A stretch of 64,000 nucleotides of DNA from Zobellia uliginosa (GCF_018860745.1 NZ_JAHKPY010000006.1:62001-126000), one strand, 5' to 3'; counted from the stretch's first letter, positions 1 through 9,137 are shown. Made by a program: numbers and translations. The notes: generated by a model not told the origin, from the letters alone.

Positions 1-96
1 TCATAATCATAAGTTTGAGTTAATTCCATGAGAAGTTAAGTAATTTTTAAGATTTATGTAAGAAAATCACTTAAAACATAATCTAAAAAAAGTCGA

Positions 97-129
97 TTTG
101 TATGTAATATGTCCATTTTTGTACTTTTG
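97..129 (+). promoter_or_regulatory. pepT promoter (Bacteroidota type)
   Basis: TTTG at 97-100, a 21-base spacer, then TACTTTTG at 122-129, which matches the Bacteroidota pattern TTTG-N17..21-TAnnTTTG. The start codon at 146 lies 16 bases downstream. An in-frame ATG at 98 sits inside this promoter and so is unlikely to be the real start. Confidence 0.6.
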
Positions 130-145
130 GTTTAAAATAAAAATA

Positions 146-1375
146 ATGCAAAATATCATTGATCGTTTTTTGAGATACATTAAGATCGATACTCAAAGCG
201 ACCCCAATTCAAAAACCACTCCCAGTACTGAAAAACAGTGGTATTTAGCAGATTTGCTTGTTGAAGAATTATTAGAGATAGGAATGGAGGAGGTTTCCAT
301 TGACAATAAAGCTTATATCACAGCTACCCTACCCAGCAATACAAATGCTAACTTACCAACCATAGGTTTCATCTCTCATTTTGATACGTCTCCGGATTTT
401 TCAGGAACTAATATCAATCCCCAGATTATTGAAAACTACGATGGTAAGGATATTGTTCTGAACGAGCGAGAAAACATTATACTTTCCCCAGAATATTTTG
501 AGGATTTATTACAATACAAAGGTCAAACTTTAATTACTACGGACGGCACTACACTTCTTGGCGCCGATGATAAAGCTGGTATTACCGAAATTATTACTGC
601 CATGGAATATCTGTTGGACCACCCAGAAATCAAACATGGTAAAATAAGAATTGGTTTTACGCCAGATGAAGAAATTGGTCGTGGAGCCCATCATTTTGAT
701 GTTGAGAAATTTGGTGCAGACTGGGCCTACACTATGGATGGTAGCCAGATTGGCGAACTGGAATATGAAAACTTCAATGCCGCCAGTGCCAAGGTGATCA
801 TTAAGGGGCGAAGCGTACACCCTGGTTATGCCAAGAATAAAATGGTAAATGCCATTAGTATTGCCAGCGAATTTTTAGAAATCCTACCTCCAGAAGAAAC
901 ACCCCAGAACACTTCCGGTAGAGAAGGCTTTTTTCATGTACATCACATAAAAGGCGAAATAGAGCATGCAGAATTTGAATTAATCGTACGTGATCATGAT
1001 AAAACCTTCTTTGAAAACAGGAAACAATTACTTCAGGATATTACGGACAAACTAAATGATATACACGGCGATTGTATCAGCATAGAAATAAAAGATCAGT
1101 ATTTTAACATGCGTGAAAAAGTAGAGCCTGTTTTTCATATTGTAGAATTGGCTAAAGAAGCCATGGAAGCCATGCGTGTAACTCCAATTATTAAACCAAT
1201 ACGCGGCGGAACAGACGGTTCACAACTGAGCTATATGGGGTTACCATGCCCTAATATATTTGCAGGAGGACATAATTTTCATGGAAAATATGAATATGTA
1301 CCTGTAGAAAGCATGATCAAGGCTACAGAGGTTATCATCAAAATATGTGAGCTGGCAGCCAAAAAAGCAAACTAA
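146..1375 (+). CDS. pepT: Peptidase T (tripeptide aminopeptidase, M20B)
   Basis: Cytoplasmic zinc aminopeptidase that removes the N-terminal residue of tripeptides. The 409-residue product matches the family length. Visible M20 motifs are SHFDTSPD with H78 and D80, the metal-bridging Asp in LLGADDKAG, the catalytic Glu pair in PDEEIGRG, and the C-terminal metal His in GGHNFHGKYE. The start was set at ATG 146 because residues encoded from 98 are not family-like and overlap the promoter. It stands alone, followed after 48 bases by a YdeI-type gene on the same strand. Confidence 0.95.
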   Translation: MQNIIDRFLRYIKIDTQSDPNSKTTPSTEKQWYLADLLVEELLEIGMEEVSIDNKAYITATLPSNTNANLPTIGFISHFDTSPDFSGTNINPQIIENYDGKDIVLNERENIILSPEYFEDLLQYKGQTLITTDGTTLLGADDKAGITEIITAMEYLLDHPEIKHGKIRIGFTPDEEIGRGAHHFDVEKFGADWAYTMDGSQIGELEYENFNAASAKVIIKGRSVHPGYAKNKMVNAISIASEFLEILPPEETPQNTSGREGFFHVHHIKGEIEHAEFELIVRDHDKTFFENRKQLLQDITDKLNDIHGDCISIEIKDQYFNMREKVEPVFHIVELAKEAMEAMRVTPIIKPIRGGTDGSQLSYMGLPCPNIFAGGHNFHGKYEYVPVESMIKATEVIIKICELAAKKAN

Positions 1376-1423
1376 TAACAAAAGCTTATCTTTAGGAAAG
1401 AGACGATGTAAAAACCTCTTTCT

Positions 1424-2023
1424 ATGGATGCATTAGAAAAAACAGAGTTTTATTACTCAGAAGAGCACCACTTTAAAACCGGTATTGCCCTTCTGCGAGA
1501 TGTTGTACTTAAGACAGATTTAGTAGAAACGTATAAATGGAACTTCCCAACATACACCATAGGCAGGAAAAATGTTCTAGCAGTTTGTAAATTCAAGCAT
1601 CATTTTGGAATTTGGTTTTTTAACGGAGTTTTCTTGAATGACCCCCAGAATGTGCTTGATAATGCACAAAAAGGAAAAACCCAAGCTATGCGCCATTGGA
1701 AGTTTTATTCCAATACAGATGTAGATCAAATGAGCGTCTCTGCATATATTAATGAAGCCATAGAAAATCAGAAAAAAGGAATGGAGCTTCCAAAAAGTCC
1801 CAAAAGAAAAACTAGAGAAGTAATTATTCCTTCTGAATTGAAGAAAGTTTTCAACTCGCAACCAAAGACCAAAACCGCCTTTAATAAACTATCGCCTTAC
1901 AAACAAAAAGAATACACCGAGTATATTGCAAATGCTAAACGCGAGAAGACCAAAGCAGCAAGGCTAGTAAAAATAATACCAATGCTACTCGAGGGAAAAG
2001 GACTGAATGATTTATATAGATAG
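1424..2023 (+). CDS. YdeI/OmpD-associated (DUF1801 + OmdA) family protein
   Basis: A 199-residue cytoplasmic protein. The N-terminal half (about 15-115) is a DUF1801 fold with the typical KWNFPTYTIGRKNVLAVCKF region. The C-terminal 70 residues form the OmdA helical domain, with the repeated pattern LSPYKQKEYTEYIANAKR and RLVKIIPMLLEGK. Family members are linked to bacteriocin protection or stress, but the biochemical role is unknown. It has no signal peptide. It lies 48 bases after pepT with no clear terminator between, so some co-transcription is possible. Confidence 0.8.
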   Translation: MDALEKTEFYYSEEHHFKTGIALLRDVVLKTDLVETYKWNFPTYTIGRKNVLAVCKFKHHFGIWFFNGVFLNDPQNVLDNAQKGKTQAMRHWKFYSNTDVDQMSVSAYINEAIENQKKGMELPKSPKRKTREVIIPSELKKVFNSQPKTKTAFNKLSPYKQKEYTEYIANAKREKTKAARLVKIIPMLLEGKGLNDLYR

Positions 2024-2060
2024 AAAATTCACAAACCCTTCCTTTAACGGAGCTTAGAAG

Positions 2061-2383
2061 CTATTTTATTACAGCATGGGTAATTTTAAACAATTTTGAT
2101 AATTGGCGGTAATGATCTTTTTTTATAAGCTTCTTAAATTTTCCTCTTGCATCGTCCCAGTAGATAATAATTACCGGTTTAGAAGGCCACATTTGCCATA
2201 TAAGATAGCAAAGCTGCATCATAACCGACTTTTATAGGTGTATTTAATTTAGCATAATCTCTACTTTCAACAGCTTCAACATTTTTTTTGGTGTGTAAAA
2301 TCCTATCTGCTTGCTTTACCCTTATCATAGGATACTTCCGGTACATTGTTCAAGTTATTTATTGCAACTATTAATATACCCAT
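2061..2383 (-). pseudogene. Decayed unidentified gene, two frame breaks
   Basis: The minus strand from ATG 2383 to TAG 2061 reads as about 103 protein-like residues only if two frameshifts are allowed. The first frame gives MGILIVAINNLNNVPEVSYD, then stops. A second frame carries VEAVESRDYAKLNTPIKVGY to a TAA at 2179-2181. A third carries WPSKPVIIIYWDD and ends in FKITHAVIK. The pieces join smoothly, which suggests a gene broken by small indels rather than chance ORFs. The family was not recognised. It lies downstream of the yajC operon on the same strand, past that operon's terminator. Sequencing error is the alternative explanation. Confidence 0.5.
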
Positions 2384-2401
2384 TTACCTTAGTATGAGAC
2401 C

Positions 2402-2438
2402 AAAAAAAACACCGCTAATTACTTAGCAGTGCTTTTTT
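2402..2438 (-). terminator. Terminator of the nusB-DUF1573-yajC operon
   Basis: On the minus strand a 9-bp hairpin (arms 2423-2431 and 2410-2418, one G-T pair) is followed by a run of T. On the plus strand the same position is a C-A mismatch, so the hairpin fits minus-strand transcription better. It lies 20 bases after the yajC stop. Confidence 0.75.
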
Positions 2439-2457
2439 ATATACGTAAAGTATATAC

Positions 2458-2745
2458 TTACTTTTTTTCAGGAGTGTTTAACTTTTTGCTCATTTCCATT
2501 GAAATGGCAGAACGATCAAACTTTAATTTACCGGCCATGGTTTCTAATATGCAAGAAAAATCATTATCGTTAAGATCCATAATTTTACCATGCAAACCAC
2601 TTTTAGTAATTACCCTATCGCCTCTTTTTAATTCAGCTGCGAATTTTTTTTCGTCCTTCTGACGTTTCATCTGCGGACGTATCATAAAGAAATACGCAAC
2701 CACAAAAATCAATATCATTGGAAGAAACTGTCCTATATCACCCAT
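2458..2745 (-). CDS. yajC: Preprotein translocase subunit YajC
   Basis: A 95-residue single-span inner-membrane protein of the SecDF-YajC accessory complex. The N-terminal helix (about 8-26) is followed by the family signature FFMIRPQMKRQK and by KRGDRVITKSGLHGKI. Length and order of motifs match YajC. It is the last gene of a nusB, DUF1573, yajC cluster, with 22 bases to the DUF1573 gene and a terminator just downstream. This gene order is common in Bacteroidota. Confidence 0.95.
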   Translation of the reverse strand: MGDIGQFLPMILIFVVAYFFMIRPQMKRQKDEKKFAAELKRGDRVITKSGLHGKIMDLNDNDFSCILETMAGKLKFDRSAISMEMSKKLNTPEKK

Positions 2746-2767
2746 GTTTTTAGTGTCTGATCCGTTA

Positions 2768-3238
2768 TTATTTTGTTGGTCCTACTGGAGCAGCTCCTTT
2801 AGGATTAACAAACGCTTTAATACGTAATTGCTCAGTACCTTTTTCCGTATTGGCATTTACCGTAATAGTTTTAGTTACTTGGTTCTGTCCCGAACCGTTA
2901 AATTTAACGACCAATTCTCCTGTGTCACCTGGTGCAATAGGGTCTTTTGGTGGATTTGGAACAGTACAACCACAAGAACTAGTGGCATTGGTAATAATTA
3001 AAGGTGCATTACCCGTATTTGTAAAGGTGAAAATAGTTTCTTGAGGCGTACCTTGCTCAATAGTACCAAAGTCATGCTCAGCTTTTTCAAACTCCATCAC
3101 GGGAATTTGTTTACCGGCCTCATCGCGTACAGCCGCTTCTGTAACATTGTCTGATTTTACTTTGCTTGACGCATTTTCTTTACAGGAAACGAACGCCAAA
3201 AGCGCACATATACTTAATGCAAAAATTGTTTTTCTCAT
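2768..3238 (-). CDS. DUF1573 lipoprotein
   Basis: A 156-residue lipoprotein. A signal peptide ends in the lipobox FVSC (Cys20), followed by a low-complexity linker. The DUF1573 Ig-like domain spans about 48-145, with the hallmark HDFGTIEQG start and the SSCGCTVP cysteine motif. The family is abundant in Bacteroidota envelopes, with no fixed biochemical role. It sits between nusB (39 bases upstream) and yajC (22 bases downstream), so it is probably expressed with them. Confidence 0.9.
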   Translation of the reverse strand: MRKTIFALSICALLAFVSCKENASSKVKSDNVTEAAVRDEAGKQIPVMEFEKAEHDFGTIEQGTPQETIFTFTNTGNAPLIITNATSSCGCTVPNPPKDPIAPGDTGELVVKFNGSGQNQVTKTITVNANTEKGTEQLRIKAFVNPKGAAPVGPTK

Positions 3239-3277
3239 ATCTCTAACTTTAATTTAGGGTAAAATTAATCAATTATT

Positions 3278-4225
3278 TTAAATCAGCCCCCTACCCATTT
3301 TGTTAAGCTTCCCTTCTTTTTTGTAATCCTTAACCAAGTTATCTAAAATACCATTGATAAAAATACTGCTCTTTGGGGTAGAATACTCTTTGGCTATCTC
3401 TAAAAACTCGTTTATAGTAACTTTTTCTGGAATGGACGGAAAGTTCAGAAGTTCACAAATAGCCATTTTTAGAAGAATGGAATCCATATCTGCAATACGG
3501 TCTTTATCCCAATTAGGTGTTTTACCTTCAATCTCCTTAGTTAGTTCTGCGTCTTTCAACAATGTTTTTCTAAGTAATTTTTGGGCAAACTCCATGTCTT
3601 CTTTGTCTTTCAACAAACGAGGCAAAAAGAAAGAAGTAGATTGATCGTTCTTTACTTTTTTGAACATTTTTAAAATAAACGTATTTACAATAGGAATATC
3701 ATCTACCCAAGTAAGGTTACTATCTTCAAAATAATCATAAATCTTTTCATCGGGAGCGATAACCTCTTTGAACAACGTAATGATAAAATCTTTGTCCTGT
3801 GCGTAGGTACTGCCTTCCTTTGACATATAATCTTGGTAGGTAGAACTTGCAATAATATTATTATAAATAATTTTTACATACTCTTCGTTCAAATACCAAT
3901 TATCTAGTTTCCGTTTTTTGAGCTCAGCTAACAACGGCTCATTGTGTACTAATTGAAGTAGTAACTTATTATTTACAAATTTTGCCTGATCAGGAAACGT
4001 ATCGGATGCTGTGGCCAAATATTTTTTTGAGGAAATTCTTAGTTGGTCAGATCCTCTTTTCTGAATCTCAATAATCAAACTCAGCATTAGAAGATAAAGC
4101 GTATACATATTGTCTATGCTAAACCGTAGAAATTTTTCTTGCTTCTCTAAAGATTCGTCTTTAGATTGGGTAATTGCATAAATACATTGCATTACTTTTA
4201 CCCGTATATGTCTTCGTGTTAGCAT
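3278..4225 (-). CDS. nusB: Transcription antitermination protein NusB (long form)
   Basis: A 315-residue protein. The start is set at MLTRRHIRVKVMQ (ATG 4225), the conserved beginning of the Bacteroidota form. An upstream in-frame start at 4273 would add 16 residues unlike the family. The NusB fold lies in the C-terminal half (about 170-300), with ADMDSILLKMAICELLNFP and INEFLEIAKEYS. The classical enzyme has about 140 residues, so the N-terminal half is a lineage extension of unknown use. NusB with NusE binds boxA in rRNA leaders. First gene of the operon with DUF1573 and yajC. Confidence 0.9.
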   Translation of the reverse strand: MLTRRHIRVKVMQCIYAITQSKDESLEKQEKFLRFSIDNMYTLYLLMLSLIIEIQKRGSDQLRISSKKYLATASDTFPDQAKFVNNKLLLQLVHNEPLLAELKKRKLDNWYLNEEYVKIIYNNIIASSTYQDYMSKEGSTYAQDKDFIITLFKEVIAPDEKIYDYFEDSNLTWVDDIPIVNTFILKMFKKVKNDQSTSFFLPRLLKDKEDMEFAQKLLRKTLLKDAELTKEIEGKTPNWDKDRIADMDSILLKMAICELLNFPSIPEKVTINEFLEIAKEYSTPKSSIFINGILDNLVKDYKKEGKLNKMGRGLI

Positions 4226-4507
4226 TTTAAAGAACTTTTTTGGAATAGTATTGGTTTGACTTTCACGTGGCAAAAATAAGAATAAAGCCCAAAAGACTAC
4301 TATACAAACCGATGAAACAATAAGCAGTTTTTACTTTCACGCATCACCATCTCCGCAACGCCTTGTTTTTAAGGCCCTTGAGACTTTATCAAATATAAAA
4401 TCTTACCGTAAATTTAACTTCTAGGACATGTTAAATTGATTTTTGAACAATTAACGAATCCCCAACATCTTATGCTATTTATAACATATGATTAATACCC
4501 AAACCGT

Positions 4508-4515
4508 TATCTTTG
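4508..4515 (+). promoter_or_regulatory. -7 box upstream of the ABC exporter gene
   Basis: TATCTTTG is an exact TAnnTTTG match, 33 bases before ATG 4549. No clear TTTG lies at the expected -33 distance. The 270-base divergent gap between nusB and this gene shows nothing else I can support. Confidence 0.5.
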
Positions 4516-4548
4516 ACCAATTAAATCTAGCCTTAGCTTATAGCTTTC

Positions 4549-6303
4549 ATGAAGGAACTTGCCCACCTAAATAAGTACTTTAAAAAATATTGGTCAAAAC
4601 TATTGACCGGATTATTCATAACCATTATTGCACGCGTACTGCAATTGGTCATGCCTAGGTACGTGAAAGAATCTATAAATGTTATTGAAAACTTTATGGA
4701 TGGTACCGTTGAAGAATCTGCCGCCAAAGGACTTCTTCTTGAATATATTTTAATCATTGTAGGTGCCGCACTCTTATCCGGATTCTTTACTTTTCTTATG
4801 CGCCAGACCATAATAAACGTTTCAAGATACATTGAGTATGACCTTAAAAATGAAATATTTGACCACTATCAATTCTTAAGTCTAAGCTTCTACAAGAAAA
4901 ATAGAACCGGAGATTTAATGAATCGTATTAGTGAAGATGTAAATCAGGTGCGCATGTATGCAGGACCGGCTTTAATGTACGGTATCAATACCATTACTTT
5001 ATTTGCCTGTATTATACCAATAATGTTCATGACCGCTCCCAAGCTGGCGGCATATACTTTAATACCATTACCTATCTTATCTGTACTTATTTATTACATA
5101 AGCAAAGTAATTCATGAGCGCAGTACCATTGTACAGCAATATCTTTCTACACTATCAACCTTTACGCAAGAAGTTTTTTCTGGAGTTTCCGTTATCAAGG
5201 CTTATGCTTTGGAACCGCAGACCAATAATGATTTAAGTTCCCTAGCTTTAGAGGGCAAAGATAAGAGCATGGATTTAGCCAAAGTTAACGCATGGTTTTT
5301 TCCGTTGATGATTTTATTGATAGGCATTAGTAACATTTTCGTTATTTATATAGGTGGAAAACAATACATAAATGGCGAAATAGAATCTTCTGGTGTAATT
5401 GCTGAATTTGTTCTTTATGTAAATATGCTTACGTGGCCAGTGGCAATTATAGGTTGGCTAACATCAATTGTACAGCGTGCGGAAGCCTCTCAAAAACGTA
5501 TTAATGAGTTTCTGAAAGAAACACCGGATATTAAAAATACAGTTTTAGAAGAAACTCCCATCAAAGGAAAAATAGAGTTTAAAGATGTAACCTTTACTTA
5601 TGAGGATACGGAAATTACCGCGCTAAAAAATATCTCATTTACCATTAATGAAGGAGAAACAGTTGCTATATTAGGCAAGACAGGCTCAGGAAAATCTACC
5701 ATTTTAGATTTAATTGCCAGATTGTACGATGTAACCTCCGGAGAAATATTAATAGACGGCACACCTATTAAGGAATTGAATATCGTTAGTTTGCGCGAGG
5801 CCATTGGTGCAGTTCCTCAAGATGCCTTCCTTTTTTCGGACTCTATAAAGAACAATATTAAGTTCGGTAAGGAAAACGCAACGGATGAGGAAGTTATAGA
5901 GGCTGCTAAGAACGCTGTTGTAGACGAAAACATCAAAGGCTTTCAAAAAGGATATAAAACTGTTTTAGGCGAAAGGGGAATTACCCTTAGTGGTGGGCAA
6001 AAGCAAAGAGTGTCCATTGCCAGAGCTTTATTAAAAAAACCAGAGGTATATCTTTTTGATGATTGTTTATCTGCAGTAGATACAGAAACCGAAGAAGAAA
6101 TTTTAAACAATCTAAAAAAAGCCTCCAAAAACCGCACCACACTAATCGTTAGCCATAGAGTATCATCTGCTAAAAATGCAGACAAAGTACTGGTTCTTTC
6201 GGACGGTGAACTTCTCCAAGAAGGTAACCATACTGATTTAAACAGCGTTGAAGGATATTACAAAGATTTGTACTACACGCAACTGTCAGAGAAAGAAAAC
6301 TAA
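4549..6303 (+). CDS. ABC exporter, fused membrane and ATPase domains (MsbA/YheI-like)
   Basis: A 584-residue half-transporter. The membrane domain is in 1-310 with about six helices. The ATPase domain is in 335-584, with Walker A GKTGSGKS (about 376), signature LSGGQKQR (about 481) and Walker B VYLFDD (about 500). The residue after the Walker B Asp is Asp, not the usual catalytic Glu. This is seen in YheI/BmrC-type subunits, which pair with a normal partner; no partner lies adjacent. The substrate cannot be told: lipid or drug export are both possible. It has its own promoter. Confidence 0.9.
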   Translation: MKELAHLNKYFKKYWSKLLTGLFITIIARVLQLVMPRYVKESINVIENFMDGTVEESAAKGLLLEYILIIVGAALLSGFFTFLMRQTIINVSRYIEYDLKNEIFDHYQFLSLSFYKKNRTGDLMNRISEDVNQVRMYAGPALMYGINTITLFACIIPIMFMTAPKLAAYTLIPLPILSVLIYYISKVIHERSTIVQQYLSTLSTFTQEVFSGVSVIKAYALEPQTNNDLSSLALEGKDKSMDLAKVNAWFFPLMILLIGISNIFVIYIGGKQYINGEIESSGVIAEFVLYVNMLTWPVAIIGWLTSIVQRAEASQKRINEFLKETPDIKNTVLEETPIKGKIEFKDVTFTYEDTEITALKNISFTINEGETVAILGKTGSGKSTILDLIARLYDVTSGEILIDGTPIKELNIVSLREAIGAVPQDAFLFSDSIKNNIKFGKENATDEEVIEAAKNAVVDENIKGFQKGYKTVLGERGITLSGGQKQRVSIARALLKKPEVYLFDDCLSAVDTETEEEILNNLKKASKNRTTLIVSHRVSSAKNADKVLVLSDGELLQEGNHTDLNSVEGYYKDLYYTQLSEKEN

Positions 6304-6376
6304 AAAATTGTTGCCGCATTGGCTTTTTTTTTACATTTTTGAAAGATTAACAACTATTAACTACACTATACACGCG

Positions 6377-6757
6377 ATGAACGAAAAAGATTCAATGGAC
6401 CAGGAGGAAATTCATTCCAAAGTTTTACGGGCGGGTAGACGCACGTATTTCTTTGATGTACGAAGTACCAAGGCAGGCGATTATTATTTGACCATTACGG
6501 AGAGCAAAAAATTTACTCATGATGATGGCTCTTTTCATTACAAAAAGCACAAAATTTATCTTTATAAAGAAGATTTTGAAGCCTTTAAGGAAAATGTAGA
6601 GGAGATGATGAATTTCATAATTGATGAAAAAGGCTCTGAAGTTATCTCTGAACGTCACCAAAAAGACTTTAAGAAAGAAGAGGAAGTTAGTACGAACGGA
6701 GAATTAAAATCTACCGAAACAGAGAGCTTTACAGATGTTAGTTTTGATGATATTTAA
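6377..6757 (+). CDS. PUR-alpha-like nucleic-acid-binding protein (DUF3276)
   Basis: A 126-residue acidic-tailed protein. The PUR-like core is about 13-92, with RTYFFDVRSTKAGDYYLTIT and HKIYLYKEDFEAF. The DUF3276 family is Bacteroidota-typical, and a member structure shows a PUR repeat that binds single-stranded nucleic acid. The tail is rich in Glu, Ser and Thr and is probably disordered. ATG 6377 was chosen over an in-frame start at 6248, which lies inside the upstream ABC gene and gives non-family sequence. A weak promoter (TTGG 6319-6322, CATTTTTG 6334-6341) and a strong terminator at 6778 suggest a single-gene transcript. Confidence 0.88.
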   Translation: MNEKDSMDQEEIHSKVLRAGRRTYFFDVRSTKAGDYYLTITESKKFTHDDGSFHYKKHKIYLYKEDFEAFKENVEEMMNFIIDEKGSEVISERHQKDFKKEEEVSTNGELKSTETESFTDVSFDDI

Positions 6758-6777
6758 AAACTAATCTTACAATAATT

Positions 6778-6803
6778 AAACGACCCTTTCGGGTCGTTTT
6801 TTG
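6778..6803 (+). terminator. Terminator after the PUR-like gene
   Basis: Perfect 8-bp stem AACGACCC / GGGTCGTT with a TTTC loop, followed by a T run. It lies 21 bases after the DUF3276 stop and between convergent genes, so it may also help stop the minus-strand acyltransferase transcript. Confidence 0.9.
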
Positions 6804-6833
6804 TTTTAACACGTTGTAGTTTTGACGCCAAAA

Positions 6834-7877
6834 TTAATTGCTACGAACATATATCCAATTGTAAAATAATAATAATAGAACAACTAATAATCCTACAAGC
6901 GCATTACTGAACATAGCAACAATGGCAAATATAAATGCATAGTAAATAGGGTAAGCCAGTAATGCAAAACCAAACCTAAGTGTTCCCATAAATTCCGGTT
7001 CCCAAACCTTAGGTCTAGCCCACTTACGCCATAATAGGAGTAACGGAAAATTTAGAACCGTGAATACGAAAGTTGCCAAACTCCCAAAAAAATTTTTGTT
7101 CTCAACGGCAGGAGTAACACTCACAGAAGAATCAACAGTTTTAATTATTTTATTGGTTTCAAAAGGGTTTAGATAATCAACATCCAATGCATCTAACTGT
7201 CCAATAATAGTATCATAATTTTTTTCGTCCTCAATATGGGTCGTTAAGTGCTTAAGTCGTTTAGAGACCATGCCTTTTACTCTGTTCACAGAACCCTGTA
7301 CATCGTTTATATCATACAGTGTATTTACCAAAATACTTTTATCATAATAAATAGCGACTCTATCCGGAAACCCAGAATTACTCTTATAATTTAAGCCTAC
7401 GGGAACAATATGAATTTCAGTATCCGGCAATCTATTAACTGCATTGAATAAGATGCGTGTGAACCCTTTGCTTAATGGTCTAACCCTACGTTTAATATTA
7501 TGGTTTGCCTCGGGAAACATCAAAATAGAATGTCCTTTTCCAAAAATTTCCGCGCATTGATCAAATACCGCTTGGTTATTTTTTAACGCTTCCCTTCCAT
7601 CCCTGATCCTGTATATAGGGATCATTCTTAAGTATGCAAAAAACTTTTTTAGAGTCGGCTTGGTAAATACATCGGACCGTGTTAAAAAGAAAGGTTTACG
7701 ATTGCACTTTACACCAATTAAAAGTACGTCTAGAAGTGCACTTTGGTGATTGGGTAAAAATAGTACCGGTTTATCCTTTGGTACATTTTCCAACCCCGAA
7801 ACTTGAATTTTTCCGTAGTAAAAATACAATCCGGTCTTAATCCAGGTTTTCAATAATTGATAGCCTATATTTTTCAA
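6834..7877 (-). CDS. Lysophospholipid acyltransferase-like protein (PlsC domain)
   Basis: A 347-residue membrane acyltransferase. The PlsC domain is in about 20-215, with NHQSALLD at 43-50 and FPEANHN near 125. The spacing from His44 to Asp50 is one longer than the usual HX4D; this longer spacing is known in the LPLAT_AAK14816-like branch. Two or three helices follow after residue 260. It probably transfers acyl chains to a lysophospholipid or related lipid; the exact acceptor is unknown. Its ATGA start overlaps the stop of the upstream BASS symporter, indicating coupled translation. Confidence 0.85.
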   Translation of the reverse strand: MKNIGYQLLKTWIKTGLYFYYGKIQVSGLENVPKDKPVLFLPNHQSALLDVLLIGVKCNRKPFFLTRSDVFTKPTLKKFFAYLRMIPIYRIRDGREALKNNQAVFDQCAEIFGKGHSILMFPEANHNIKRRVRPLSKGFTRILFNAVNRLPDTEIHIVPVGLNYKSNSGFPDRVAIYYDKSILVNTLYDINDVQGSVNRVKGMVSKRLKHLTTHIEDEKNYDTIIGQLDALDVDYLNPFETNKIIKTVDSSVSVTPAVENKNFFGSLATFVFTVLNFPLLLLWRKWARPKVWEPEFMGTLRFGFALLAYPIYYAFIFAIVAMFSNALVGLLVVLLLLFYNWIYVRSN

Positions 7878-8794
7878 GTCAGTGTTTCGGTTTTAATAGG
7901 TTTATATCCCCAGAATGCAGCTAGCAAAAGACCCGAGACCAAATGCCAAATTCCCCAAAAAGCAGCCAATAGCGCCATTCCGCCAAGTCCATCAAAAAAG
8001 GAAAAAATTAAGAGCAAGCCCAATCCGGAGTTTTGAATTCCTGTTTCTATGGTTATAGAACGCACATTCTTTTTAGAAAGGCCCATAAGTTCGGCAAACG
8101 AAAATCCTGTCAAAAATGCCAAAACATTATGTAGAACAACAATCCAAAATACATATATAATATATTCGTAAAAGACCGCTCTATTATTAAACAATGCCAA
8201 AAATACCAATACTATAAAAAAGACCAAGGAAACTACTTTAAGAACTTTGCCCATTTTTTTTGCAAAGTTTGGCTTAAGATGATTTACATAAATCCCTAAA
8301 ACCAAAGGGAGACCTAACAAAAGAGAAACGAGTTGAATCATTTCCCAAGGGGAAAGAGCCACTTGTTTTAAAATCTGCTGTGCAGGCAAATATAAATTAC
8401 CCCAAAATTGAAGGTTTAAAGGCGTAAAGAAAACGCAAAGCAGAGTGGCAGCCGCGGTGAGGCTTACAGACAAAGCCGTATTTCCTTGGGCTAAATGCGA
8501 TATAAAATTAGAAACATTGCCTCCTGGACAAGCTGCAACCATAATCATCCCCAAAGCAACACTTGGTATTGGTTCAATAAGCCATACCAATAGATAAGTA
8601 ATTAATGGTAATAGGAAAAACTGACTAAAAAGACCTACGAAAATTGGTTTAGGTCGTTGAAAAAGACCCTTGAAATCTGATATAGAAATTTCCAGGGCAA
8701 TACCGAACATCACTAAAGCCAGTGAAATATTCAACACCCATTGCGCCTGTGCATCAAAGTTAAGAGATACGTTATCTAGTAAGTTTTCGGTCAA
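7874..8794 (-). CDS. Bile acid:sodium symporter family protein (BASS)
   Basis: A 306-residue inner-membrane transporter with about ten helices. The BASS signature is seen in AACPGGNVSNFISHLAQGN and TIETGIQNSGLGL, which form the sodium-site crossover helices. In bacteria such proteins move organic anions with sodium; the substrate is not known here. The start is TTG 8794, because the preceding codon is TGA and the next Met is inside helix 1. It lies 4 bases after csaA and overlaps the acyltransferase start by 4 bases, making a three-gene unit. Confidence 0.88.
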   Translation of the reverse strand: MTENLLDNVSLNFDAQAQWVLNISLALVMFGIALEISISDFKGLFQRPKPIFVGLFSQFFLLPLITYLLVWLIEPIPSVALGMIMVAACPGGNVSNFISHLAQGNTALSVSLTAAATLLCVFFTPLNLQFWGNLYLPAQQILKQVALSPWEMIQLVSLLLGLPLVLGIYVNHLKPNFAKKMGKVLKVVSLVFFIVLVFLALFNNRAVFYEYIIYVFWIVVLHNVLAFLTGFSFAELMGLSKKNVRSITIETGIQNSGLGLLLIFSFFDGLGGMALLAAFWGIWHLVSGLLLAAFWGYKPIKTETLT

Positions 8795-8798
8795 TCAA

Positions 8799-9137
8799 TT
8801 ATGATATTTTCAGTCCGTTATCAACTGTGGCTTTTGGCTGCAGAAGCTCTACATCTTTTCCTTTAACGGCGCCCAATATAAGACATTCACTCATGAAATT
8901 AGCAATTTGCTTTTTAGGAAAGTTTACAACGGCTACAACCTGTGTCCCCAAAAGTTGTTCTTTGGTATACAAGGTGGTGACTTGGGCAGAGGTCTTCTTT
9001 ACCCCTATTTCCTCACCAAAATCAATATGAAGCTGATAAGCAGGATTACGAGCCTCTGGAAAATCATTAGCCTTTATGACCGTTCCAACGCGCATATCTA
9101 TCTTTGCAAAATCTTGCCAATTTATAGTTTCCTCCAT
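8799..9137 (-). CDS. csaA: CsaA/Trbp111-like tRNA-binding protein
   Basis: A 112-residue OB-fold protein of the CsaA/Trbp111 (EMAP-II) type. Visible motifs are FAKIDMRVGTVI at the start, ARNPAYQLHIDFG, and VVNFPKKQIANFMSECLILGA, the conserved end of the fold. CsaA is described as a chaperone-like or export-linked protein and binds tRNA. ATG 9137 (MEETINWQDF) was chosen because the usual family length is about 110; an in-frame start at 9203 adds 22 unlike residues. First gene of the csaA-BASS-acyltransferase unit. Confidence 0.9.
   Translation of the reverse strand: MEETINWQDFAKIDMRVGTVIKANDFPEARNPAYQLHIDFGEEIGVKKTSAQVTTLYTKEQLLGTQVVAVVNFPKKQIANFMSECLILGAVKGKDVELLQPKATVDNGLKIS

Noticed and set aside
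1-97. Start of the window, possible gene or RNA
   Set aside because: Only A/T-rich sequence is seen upstream of the pepT promoter; nothing can be supported.
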